NCBI GenBank assembly: GCA_963573305.1
Contig: OY754331.1
Coordinates: forward strand, 8,714,868-8,778,867
DNA length: 64,000 nt
Reading direction: 5' to 3'
From: Pyrrhosoma nymphula
Taxonomy: Eukaryota; Arthropoda; Insecta; Odonata; Coenagrionidae
The notes beneath the pieces are model-generated. The model worked only from the letters and a program-made list of their open reading frames with translations. It had not been told where the DNA came from and searched no databases. This document shows positions 23,001 to 34,706 of this stretch, one piece after another; the stretch's first letter is position 1; each line of letters starts with the position of its first letter. The position numbers and the translations under genes were made by a program.

Positions 23001-26000
23001 CCATTTAAATAGATAACCTTGAAAATTGAACCATTAACGTGGGTAACCCTCTATTTCCAGATATAACTGTTAATTTGGAAAAATAATGGAATATTTTTTT
23101 CGATGATTGCCCAAGGTAAAAAAGAAGATAGACTAAACGAGAAATGCATGCTAGCGAGAGACACCTACCCAACCAAAAAGTAATAAAAGTTTTTCGTATT
23201 TTTGTGATTTTAAGGAACAAATATTTTTAATCACGATCCGAGGTAAAAGTGATATTGCTTTTTTATGTTACGCACAAATATACCAAAAGAAGCGATGTGT
23301 TTGTACTTGGAGGGAATTACTACAATTTTTCTGTGAAACATGGAATGAGACTACCATAGTGTATTGTAGTACCGTAGTGATTCTCCAATATATCAATAAA
23401 ATTGTTTCATTTTTCACTCTGGACTACTGAAAAAATAAAAGTGATAGAAAGAAACAACCGCATTATAAAAATGGAAATGTATTTTGAGGGTCTAGATGCA
23501 TGACTTATATTTTCTGAAAGCTTAACTATTTCAAACCTTCAATGCCGCCGTCCATCGAAAAGCCCATCCAATTGAAGTACGTTTTCTTTCTTTCCTGCGT
23601 CCACTTACCTGAAAAAATAATAAGAAAAATGGATGTTAAATTATGAAGCATATGCTATTATAAATATTCATACATATTTCAAATTTAGGACACTTAAGAC
23701 ATTAGTGAATAGAATCAATTAGTAGGCGATAGCTATTACAAAGCATTCTCGTAGATAACATTTTATACCTCGAAGATATTCGGGTTCTTTTCGTGTTTCT
23801 TAATCCTGTTAGACACCAAGATAAATCAACGAAATAAAGAACCCGAAATATCCCTAAAACCCTGGAATCATCTTATAATCAGCGCGGAACCATCATGATA
23901 GCAATTTCATTCAATAAATTGAAATAAAATCTTTAAGTTCGGCTAACAGAGTTCCGCATAATTGTATACAGGTAAAACCTCCGGAACATGGCGTTAATCG
24001 CAGTCAGTTAATAATTGATATCGCCAGATTTCTCTAAATCAAGCCCTAGCCAATCAATTGCGCTATTTAGTGATACTTTTTAAATAAATATTATTCCTTT
24101 TAATCAATCTTATATATATATAGTTGGGCAAATAATATGGTGCAAAATTAATTATTTTGCTACACCTTAAATTTTGATTCCTAGTTTTCCGAAATCTTGT
24201 GTTTTCAGAGAAGAATGAAAAAAACGAATTTACAAATCTCACCTCCCTAGCAGCTTCTGATTCCCATAAATGTTCTTATGGAGCTCTGAGACTCTAGTGG
24301 AGTTCGAGAACACTTATCACAAGTGAGCAATGCTAGAAGCAGGTATAGCGTCGTCTTCCTTTGCGTAGCCTTTTTCTAAGCATAAAAAGGGTTTTCCTCT
24401 TAATTCAGCATTGATAGCGCCCTTGCCTTTCAACTATCAAGTGGGCATTGTGCTGTTCTTCAACTTTTTCTTCATGCTGGTCCTTCCTTGTTGACACTCC
24501 GCAAAATAATGTGCATAGTTAGGCGCCTGTTAGAATTCTTAGAAATAATATCGGCCCATGACAACTTCCTCTCAATCAACTACCAATTCCCTCGTATTGC
24601 GTTAATATTAATTATTATTAGAACATTAAAGCTTATTAGCCACGCTTCGTATTGAACTTCCATAATTTCGCTTAGTTCTCAGTGCTTTGGACATTTTCTT
24701 ATATTTCAAAAGCGTATAAAAGAATGGTAATGTCCTGGTTCGATTTATTTGCCGTCCGGACACCACGGCCAGGAGCGATATTTTCTCCGGCTATCGTTTG
24801 CGATGCTTGCTTCTTCATCTTTCTTCTTCGCCGAAGTTCTTCGGGGCGCCGTGCCTCCGCACGTGCCTTTCCCACTTCTTCCGTCCATCGAGTTCCTCCC
24901 GCCTCTAAGCCTAATCCTCTCATCCCCCGACATTGGTGAGGGTTTGGTGGGGACTTGGGGGTCGGTCAGCAAAAGGGCCGAGGGGCAGTCTCCCTTTTCA
25001 GCGCCGAATTCCAGTGAGTGAGTCAAGGGGAGGAATGGAAATACTGGATGTATTCCATACTTGTAGAAAGAGTTGGGAGAAGAAGAGCGTGAGAGAAGGA
25101 ATCCATCGCATTTGAGGGGGCATTTTGCCCCCCACCCACCCAATACCATCTTGGTGCATTCCCCTCACATCCCTATCCTTTCCCCAGGGGAGGATTTTTT
25201 CCGCCAACTTTCATCGCCACCTTACGTGACCAGAATGAAGTGATTGGTTTCTGTTTATGCGGGCTGAGGGTTTAGATGGCAAAATGGGCGGGATGGACGG
25301 AGAGAGATGCCTCTTTGTAAGTATTCCCTCTTTATGTATTTCCAGGGAGGTATTCTTGGCTCCCTCCGAGGGCCCTTACCGTCAGGAGGAGTGCGTTATC
25401 GTCGGCTGATCATCGCCATTCTCGCCGGCTCTCTTACACGCCACCCATTCGAATAAGCGCGATTCACTCAATGTGTCAAATCTCACGAATTTAGGCGAGA
25501 GCACGGGAAAATAGGTCCTACCGAATGACTCTTGGCAGCTCAGGATACTAAATATAGTGAGCCGCCGGCTAAATTTCTTTCACTGTATCTAAGTTTTATG
25601 TATTGGGACAATTTTAAATTAAATGGAATTTTTGGATGGAATTTTTAAATGGAATGAGGATAAATTTATACATATCCCGATAACATCCGTATTTTAGTTT
25701 TAGCAAGCACTCGCAGGATTTATTTGCTTATTTTATTAGTCTAGCAAACATAATATGAATTATCTATAGACTCATTCATTCTGGGTGTACCTGCTTGCTT
25801 GTCATTGTGAGTAAATTGATAGCCCATTCGGTGTAATTACCACCAGTTTTCATTTTTACTGAATTTCCTGAGATTAAAAAAAAATAGTTCCAGCATGCGT
25901 CAGAATAATTACCTACTTCGTAGAATACCATATCTATTTTAGTGAAAATATTCTCCTCCTTCTAAGGATAAACTGGATGAAAGCAGCTCACCTTCATTTC

Positions 26001-28479
26001 TAATGAACCTACGCAACGCAATCTTCAAATACCCCGCGATGTGTCACCTTGCTGATGTTTTTCGTCGAATAAAAGTCATCATGTCTCCAGTGCCTCTTCG
26101 CGAAAATGCCTCTGACCAATCTTAACTCATTCGCGTGCATCGTAGCGATAGCGTGCTGGAGACACTTACAAAAATGCAGGGCCGGAGTTCAATCCATCTC
26201 CCAGTGATTGCTTTGACTGTGCATAGCCGCAGCATGCTTCAACATGCAGATCACACTCGATGCCATCAGCTTCGTTCCCCGCTCTCTTCACAGTACACGC
26301 CTCTTCTTCCATCCTCCTTTCTTACCTTCCCCTCGGATAACTAATATTTTCAACGAATTAACAGCTGTGGAATTTGTTTTAATATTTGCGAGACAAGGCC
26401 TCAAAGTGCTCCGGGAACTGTAAACAGTTTGAAATTATGCTGGGTTATCTCCACACACAAACTTAAATGAAGTAGTTGCACTTGTTTAGTGTACGTCAAA
26501 AGGTAAATTTAGTATCCTTGAAGGAACGTTTTTACATGAAGATGAAATCTTACTTTTTTAAATTTCTTATTTGGTTATCAGGTAAGATCCCATTTTTTTT
26601 CTCACGCTTCGCCGAGACGAAATTTTGCGTTCATCTTTGGACTCGATCCAATTCAAAGGCGTTAACCTCCTCTTCTCATTGCCGAAGTCTCCTTTTTTCC
26701 CATCGCGATCCGTCTTGAGGCCGTGCGAGTAAAAACTGTGCGTTAAACTTCGCGAGAGTTCCAGATAAAATTTCGATGTGCATGGCATTAAAAAGGTTAT
26801 GGAAGTCGTTCTGAGTTCCGCCACCGACTCGGGCAGAGTGCTTTATTTTGTTGCAAACTCGAGACTTTATTTTTTTCAAGAGCCACTCGGCCTCTCTCCC
26901 CTCTCCACCGTGCAGTTTACGCGAGACTCGCCGACTGAATGTGAAATTTCGGGCCCTCGTACTCTCACTGTCCCCGAAGTGCACTAATAGTGCCCCCTGG
27001 TCACATAAATTGGCAAAGGGCACATTGGCTGGTCGTCCTGCTCCGCTCAAGGAGGAATCCCTGGCTCTCATCTCTCTTGGCGACCCCCACGGCGGAGACT
27101 ACTGCGGATTCATTTTGAATTCTGGCTGCTGCACTCCACTCCACTAATTTATGTTCGACTTCCGAAAGGGCCGAAGAGTCCATTGACGCGAGCAACAGAA
27201 ACCTATGTGCATTGAATCGGCACTGGAGCCGAGAGTCTGTCCGTTCAACTGTCGGTGTGTACTCGCGTAAAAACTCCGGAGGCGAAGGTCTTTATTAGCG
27301 TCGTTTCCTTATTTGGTGGCTGATAAAAAATTGAATCCGTCCGTAAGAGTAACTTGCTTAGTATTGGTATAATTTCTGTGCTTTGAGTTAGTCCTGCACC
27401 TCAATGTGAGTAAATTTTGTAATTATAAAACAAATTGTGATTAAATTATCAATATAGTCCCATTAAAATAATTGGTGAGAATCGCTGAAAATAGTTCTGT
27501 GGTAGACTGTGGTAGTAGGTCTCTAGACTTACGTTCAATAACTTCACGCATTGCCAAATTTACTTTTTTTCTCTTCTCTTCTTCTGCAGTCAAGTGTGGT
27601 TTTATTGACAGGGTTGTGGATGAGGGTGGCAGAAAAGCGTGCCTGAATATTACGTAACTCTCGCACCATATTCCAACGCGTTCCAAGTTGAGAAAATACC
27701 TTAAATTATTGGTTTTAACATTATTTTTCATGCAATTATGGGTATTATAACAAAAGTAATTCATTTGATCCTTTTGCACGAATAACATTGAAGTTCAATT
27801 TGACTTATATGCGAACATTTCAACATTTTATAAATGTTTCTTCATTGGGTAAAACGTTTTCGTAATAGTATCGAGAGATACTCTGTGACACGATGATTCC
27901 ATAAAATTGCGCTATATTCTCCAGCGAGACGTTATAAAACCTCAAAAATTAAAGATTTGGAAGCATAAATGTTATTAGAAGCCTGTTACAACCCTACATT
28001 CTCCATATTATTATGTCGCTAAAACTTATTTTGCCCTCATAAATTCCCGCCTGCAACTAAGGTGCCTATTTATGATTCCTTTAGTTGCACTCATTCAATT
28101 TACACCATCGTTTCGAGGAATATCATTCACACATCACATTAAATAACTAGAAAAAAAGAAGTAAACAACTAGCGACAATTATTGTGTAAAAATGGTAGAG
28201 CACATTTTTATCCACCAAGAAAACTGGAATAAAATCGTTATTAAATATTACCGAGTGAGTATAACTGAACCACCTAAAATCTAGGTAAGATGTCCTTTTG
28301 ATGTTTTTAATTGTTTTCTACCCGGGTTTAATAATTTGAGACTTAGGAGAACCCACAAAAACGGGGAACGTGCAAAGTGCGCTGTTATAAAACATCAGCC
28401 AACGCTAAAACTCTTCTCAAGCTTTCCTCGTATCTAGCGAACTCTGGGCATTATTTTTTTTCGGATCAGCTTTCAACGA
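20013..28479. other. Long non-coding stretch with several CpG-rich islands
   Basis: GC-richer islands at about 20990-21480, 22000-22260, 24740-25480 and 26860-27270 are separated by AT-rich sequence. ORFs inside the islands (up to 134 residues) overlap in many frames and show no domain, transmembrane pattern or signal peptide I can support. An (AT)n tract lies near 24110-24121. No RNA gene or mobile element recognised; some of this is probably old repeat beyond recognition. Confidence 0.4.
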
Positions 28480-29040
28480 TTCGTCCTCCTGCCCCTCCTT
28501 CCCCCAACCACCACCCCCAGAGAGAGAGAGCCCTGCCAACGCCTTCTCCCCCGACGTTGACTCTTAACGATCCATCAATCACGCCACCCCCACCCTCAAC
28601 CCCTTTCCCTCCCCCAATAAATCCTCCTCCTTTAATCATTCCGCCCGTCTTCTTTTTTTAATAACCCTCACACTCCCTCCACTTTCACCCCCCCCCCCAA
28701 CCCCCTTCGCTTTCACCACCAGAAACTTTCTCTCTCCATCTCCGTGTTTTTTAGTCCTATTCCTCCCCCTTCGTCTCACAACTTCAACGGATCATCCCTT
28801 CTTCCTCCCTTTGTTCCTCCACCCTCCTCTGTCCATGCTAACGCCTCCCTCCCACTCTGGCTCCCTTTTTTTTATCAATTCCTCCTCTAACCCTTTCGGC
28901 CATTTCCCCACACGCATCCTCATGGAAGGGATCGGCGATAAAAAAAAGGTATCCCCACCCCCCCTTCCCTCTCCGCCCACCCCCCTCCCCCTCCTCCAAC
29001 CCTCACACACTTCAGAACGGCACAATGTGACTTCCTAGTC
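28480..29040 (+). repeat. Polypyrimidine-rich tract, about 560 bp
   Basis: The plus strand is overwhelmingly C and T with long C runs and CCTCC/TTCCC blocks, broken by one short purine patch near 28516-28526 and another near 28920-28948. It explains the proline/serine-rich ORF at 28377-28661 and the glycine/arginine-rich ORF on the minus strand. Such tracts can form triplex or i-motif structures. Confidence 0.7.
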
Positions 29041-32000
29041 TCTCTCTCCGCCATACTTTTTTCTTATTTCTGCCGAATCCGTTTCCTTCCTTTTTTACAT
29101 CGTCACTGCCTTATGCTCTTCCTCCTGCCATTCTCATCTTTTTACTCCCTTTCCTATTTTGCGCAAATTCAGTTCTGTCTGTAGTTTCCCTGGTCCCTAT
29201 CTGTTGATATTTTTGGTTATCTAGGTAAAAGTGAAGCCAATATTTATTTCATAATGTTCTAATGATTTTTACTTAATATTAATCAGAAACTGTCTTCCCC
29301 TATGAGTACCTATCTCTCCAATATGGGAGAGTACCAGCTGGAATTCTGTCTTCCCACCCCGGAGGTACGGGTTTTCAGTGAAATATCCATCCGTACATGG
29401 ATGGTCTTTAAAAGCGGTTTAGGCAGGACAGCACCTTGACCATCAAATAGGACGTAGAGCGTTGCTCCCCTTGGTGCATGCTATATAGAGTAGACTAATG
29501 ACAATAACTGGGTCTCACTCCGTCTGACCTCCATTCCTCAAATCATCCTTCCCATATCCACCTACCAGTTGGTTCTCAGTGGCGCAAATCGCCACTCATT
29601 GTAGTCGATCGCCTCTCCGTTAAGTACCCCGCCCACCGAACATCTCTCTCCCAGGTGACTTATTTTTTCTTTAAGTATGTTACTTACATTAATCACCCTG
29701 AGTCAAACTGACTCTGAATTAACTTGGCCGCCGCTCGTAATACCTTTACCTGTTTTTTGTCGCAAAATACTCGATTATTGTGGATTTGGGAAATGTGCAT
29801 GAGACCTAATGTACAGTTCACGCTTTGTAGTTTGTGGGCAATTACATCACTTTATTTTCGCCCTATTCCACTGCATGGCGTGTCATGCTTGAGCAGAGTC
29901 GTGACAGTCGTTAGTGTGGTACGAACGGGTCTGATGGCATCAATTTATCCAGAGTGAAACCGTTTCTGTTGTTCTGGAAGTCTATTTATACATCCTCCCT
30001 CCCACGCTTCCTGCCAGTTACATCCTCTCACTGGCGAAGTGACGTCGACAATTCTAGCTTTTAACCTCTTGACTCGTTATATCCCCTCTGGGCTGGTTTT
30101 CCTTCCACGAGAATTATTCGCCCGGACGGTTTTTGGGGCGACACTTCGGTGTCGTGTCCAGGACGGCCATCACTTGTCAACAGTCGAGGAGGATGGCGTT
30201 CCAATTGTTGAGGAGGAGCGGGTGGGATGGGAGTGATGGGAGTGGGGAGATGGCTTCCATCTGCCCTCCCAATGGGGGTCCGCGTGGATCGAGATGGGAC
30301 GGTGAAATAGGCGTCTCCCGGAACGACCAGAGCGGCCAATTAAAGGCGAGGATCAACTTGCGAAAATATCATTCAATTTGATTTCATTTAAACAGGTAGA
30401 AATCCACAAATGCCGACGCACTTTAATTTTTAAAAAAATACAAGTATACCGACCCCATTCAATGTTAATTTTTTAAAGATATATTTTACAATACCACACC
30501 GCGCACCAAGATTTTTGGCATTGGAGGGGAGGCTCAATTTCTCCCCCGAGATTTCTCTTGTCTATAAAAGTGATATTTTTAGTATTTCTAAGGCAAATCA
30601 TATTCGGTAAAAGAGCAGAAATAGTTTTTTTTCTCGCAAGTAAAGAGTAAATGGGTATTTAATAAATCGTTATTTACAGTTCTCAGTTACAGTACATATA
30701 TTCATTTTAACTAAGGACAGTTGTGACAATTGAGTTTCATTCACACGGCTGTATAGATTTTTACATTGCTGTAATATCCTCATGGCTTAATTATCAGTTA
30801 TTTTAATGTACGAGAATTACGAAAAAGTTCAATGCCATTCCGGATGTTAATATTTTTTTAACAATCTGATCTAATGAATGATGAACTGCCAGAAAATCAA
30901 TACATTTTAATAAATTTGGCTGAATTCGTACGCCTAAAGAAATTTAACAAATTCCTTCATAAAATCTAGGATAAAAAATACTCTGCTATTAAATACCGAA
31001 CTTATTAAGATTGTTCTTATAGCTGAATGAATCAACCTCTTGCTCTGTTATAAAATTTAAACCTAAAAATTGTGTCCTCATGCATAAGGGTTGTCTGATA
31101 TTTCGGTTTCAATTACTCTAATGAAAACAATATTGCGGAACGGCATATAAATTTCTTCCATATATAACTTATTTTATCGGGAAAGGTAACTTTGCAGATA
31201 AGCCATGAATGCTTGATTCAAAATGTTTCCTAAAACATCTGGCAGAGAGGCAAAGACAAAGTAATGAGCAGAGAGGCAAAAATAAACGTGTAGTCCTGCG
31301 TTGGCTATAAATCCCAAATAATAAAATATGAACGAAGCATATTTTCTTCATTTTCCAATTAATAATGGATATTCTCCTTGTTATATGTAATTGGTCATTT
31401 TGATACATCTTCATCGTTATTATCAAAAACCATCAGAATTAATATTTGGTCGAGTATCTGGTCTAATAAAAACTCGCCTGCATATTCTCCGTTACACTTT
31501 TTATTTACCCTCATTTATCTCCAATAATCCCAATTTTTTTCTATATCGTCTTATTAACGCTATGGATTTTATTACGAAGCTGCAAATAATGTCAATAACT
31601 CCTTTGTCCTCGTGTTTTTCATAATGACATTCACCGCCTTCTTAGCCTAGTCACTCCAAATTTCCACTTTGTTTAGCATCAACCTCTTATAACTTTATTC
31701 TTATTGGCTTATCTTCTTCTTTCTTTTTTCTAAACTCACCTCCAAGTCTCGCTCTGACATAAATATAAATTTTTTAAAGCCTTGTGCTGTGAAAAATAAT
31801 TGCCTTAATCCATAAAAATTTTCTGGGGCATTAAATATTCGATTATTGATATTCATTAAATATTTGATTATTTACGTGGTACCGCGACGTTACGCAAAGC
31901 AGGCGTTAAAAATAAGGAAAGGACAAGATTGTAATGTCAAGGTTTAGGCTAATGTTATTGTTTTTTATTCAAAGCATCAAATATATTGATAACATAAACA

Positions 32001-34059
32001 TTTCAACGTCAATTGAGCATTATCCGACTAAAAATAAGAGTTGAATCGGCGCAGACTTTGCGCGAGCCAGAGAAACACTGGAGAGAGATTTCCGTAGAGG
32101 GGATAGTGGTTGTGTGGTCACCTTGAGACCGGATTGAGGATAGAAAGCACTTTGAGCGACGGAATGCTTCAACGCAGCATGTCGGTGAAGCATGAAAATA
32201 GATAAAAGTAAAAATATGTATAACGAAGGACTATGACAGTACTTTTTCCCTTATTCCATTCCCTTAAGAAAACTTTCGGCGTTTTCGGTTGCAAATATTG
32301 GATACACCCGACGTCATTGGTAGCTGCAAGCGGAATGCGGTTCAAATAACGAGTGAGGAGAAATGGTTGAGAGGGGCGATAAGGAACAGTGCTGGGCGTA
32401 TAATGGTTGAATGCACGATCGCAACCCGACAACCCTCCTTTTGTTTGTTCTCTGTGAAACCACGAGCGCCTGAAGGGTAGACCGAAGTCATCGGTCCTCA
32501 CGTACGTGGAGTTTGTCTCCTGGTGTCTTCTTTGCATTAGCAAATTGCCTCGGGCAAATACGACCGCCCTCGTATACATTTGGGAAATCACCGAACAAAC
32601 TCGTTCACAGTTTTGAATCTCTCTAACCATTTGTTCTCTACAAGCACCTCTCGTGGGAAATATCATTTTCTTGGCTAAGCCAAACGGCTGAGTTTTTTTT
32701 AAGACGCTGGTAAGCTACCGACAAATACTGATGCTGGAAATATTTTTTCGTGGAAAGCAGATTCAATCAATTCGATAAATGATTTCTTACGCGATATTTT
32801 CTCCCACCGTGGAAAGTCTACTCTTACTGTTGTCCCGATGGAGCTTTTCAGTGGTCCATTCAACTCAGGATACTATACACTACGATTCTTACTCTGATAT
32901 TGCAGTGTTCATCAATCAGTGCCACCGATATAGAAGCCGTGGAACCAATGGACATAGAGATGGACAAATATTGGTAATTTTCTTCGTCAACCTTTCGCAG
33001 ATATCAAATTGGAGTTCCTTCGTCTAAAAATGTTGGCTATTTTCCGCGAATCTATCCGGAAATCTCGTTTACCATGAAGTAGGTACCTAGCGTGATACTT
33101 CTTGTCTCCGTTATGTAAATTTAGCATAGGATTAAACGGTTTCTTTCTTGGTGTATTCATTTCTATTCTGTAATAGCTATTTTATTTCAAAGCACCAAGA
33201 CACATTAATTTATAGTTTGAAATTCATTTTGCCAAATAAACTATAATATCTCGAAAACATCTGGTACTTTCCGGCGTATTCAAAAAGACAAATTCTTTTC
33301 CATTCTTCCACCGGGTAAAGGATTGCATTTTGGTCACCGTCTGACCACCCTTAGGGTAGATGAATCGAACGCTTTCCTTGAGGACAATGCTCGAGATGAA
33401 AGTCGGTTATTATTCAGCTCCTAAGGTGGTGAAGGACCCGAGACGAGCTTGCAGAATTTCGTGAATAACTTACAATCCGGACATTCAAGGGTTTACCAGT
33501 TCTAATGTGTTGTTGTAACTAACCAATAAACGTCCATAAGGATGAGAGATAACTACAAGGTTGAAATTAAGGCTTGGTGTTCTTGGCAGCTTAAATATGT
33601 TTCGGGATATGAGTTCATAATACGCGAAGAATTTGTAGATGAAGATGTACAGCGGAAAAATCAAATAAATGAAAAACAAGTTTGATAGGGATATTACTTA
33701 AACGTTCAATGTGGAAAACTTTAAATTAAATTGGATAACTTACTCCAAAATAATATTTTAAAATAATGAGGAGCTCATGATGAGGTTTAGGAGCAGTTTA
33801 CTTCTTATCTAAATCATTATATGCAGCAAATTGGAGTGCCAAACTCTCAAGGCACCATACTTTGTGACTTTCCACTTTCATAACCTTGCTGTGATAGACA
33901 TTGCCGATTTTTGTTATACAAAATTCGTGACATGCGTCTTATCGCTTCATGTCCCGTTATAATAGACAGTACCGTACTTTGTTTGGCTCGCAATTAGGAA
34001 CTCATATCAGTGCCCATCTCCTTGTAATTAGTGGATTCCATATCCCAGCTCCAGTTACG
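29041..34059. other. Non-coding; no gene recognised
   Basis: It contains a GC-richer patch at about 30000-30350 and AT-rich sequence elsewhere. The largest ORF is 165 residues on minus (32169-32666), with ordinary composition and no recognisable domain, so it is not called. No repeats with clear ends. Confidence 0.4.
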
Positions 34060-34071
34060 CCGTTAATTTAC
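34060..34071 (+). repeat. Direct repeat flanking the 34-kb element, left
   Basis: CCGTTAATTTAC occurs here and at 34695-34706. If the element is taken to begin with CGG and end with CCG, the duplication proper is TTAATTTA (8 bp). Confidence 0.7.
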
Positions 34072-34697
34072 GGATCCATGACAATAGATCACGCGACAGA
34101 AGATCACGCGTCAACAGATCACGAAGACAACAGATCACGACGGCAACAGATCACGCGACACTAAATCACGATTAAAATGGGAAAATTACTTCGCAATATA
34201 TTTTCCTTCAATACTTTGCGGATATTTTGCCGCAGATGTGTAATTGGGAGGGGGCGCCCCCTCCCCTCCGCCCCGAGTAGTTCCGAATGTAGAGAGAGAT
34301 AACATTACTGGCATACCTGATGACAGCGCCACCAAGCGGGGAAACACACGAACTCCTTGAGTCTGGAGGTAACCTTCAAGGCTACCTGGGGAGGAGGTTA
34401 TTCGGCGGATAGTTACGTTTCTTTTTTCACGAATACCCTTTTGAACCAACTGGGTTCGTCGGGGGCCGCCCCGTTGGTCATTACCCAACCCACCCAAATG
34501 GTGATTGTTTTGCGTAAAACTACGGCGAGCTATTAGGAATTAAAACAGTGAAATATATCTGATGAAGTGAAACCCGTGTTATTAGGTTTATTCTATCTTT
34601 CAATTATTTAAATACAGCGTTTTCTGTCGTGATCTATTGTCGTCGTGATCTGTTGTCGCGTGATCTGATGTCGTCGTGATCTTCTGACGGGGTACCG
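34071..34697. mobile_element. Unclassified short element with inverted arrays of a GATCACG repeat at both ends
   Basis: The left end holds five copies of a 15-18-bp unit centred on GATCACG (about 34088-34150) plus a decayed sixth (AATCACG). The right end holds four inverted copies (CGTGATC, about 34629-34682). The two arrays could pair as a foldback. The element is bracketed by the direct repeat CCGTTAATTTAC, or TTAATTTA if ends are set at CGG...CCG. The core (about 34180-34600) is GC-richer with a 103-residue minus ORF of no recognisable family. The arrays and duplication argue for a nonautonomous DNA transposon; the superfamily is not clear. Confidence 0.72.
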
Positions 34698-34706
34698 TTA
34701 ATTTAC
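34695..34706 (+). repeat. Direct repeat flanking the 34-kb element, right
   Basis: CCGTTAATTTAC, identical to 34060-34071. Confidence 0.7.

Noticed and set aside
32169..32666. 165-codon minus-strand ORF as a gene
   Set aside because: No recognisable domain, repeat or signal; a length that can arise by chance in 64 kb.
34318..34355. CTGATGA ... GAAAC inside the 34-kb element as another hammerhead-like copy
   Set aside because: CTGATGACAG and GGGGAAACAC are spaced correctly, but the bases between do not form a convincing stem II.
34560..34575. CTGATGAAGTGAAACCC as a hammerhead core
   Set aside because: Only three bases separate the two core blocks, so no stem II is possible.
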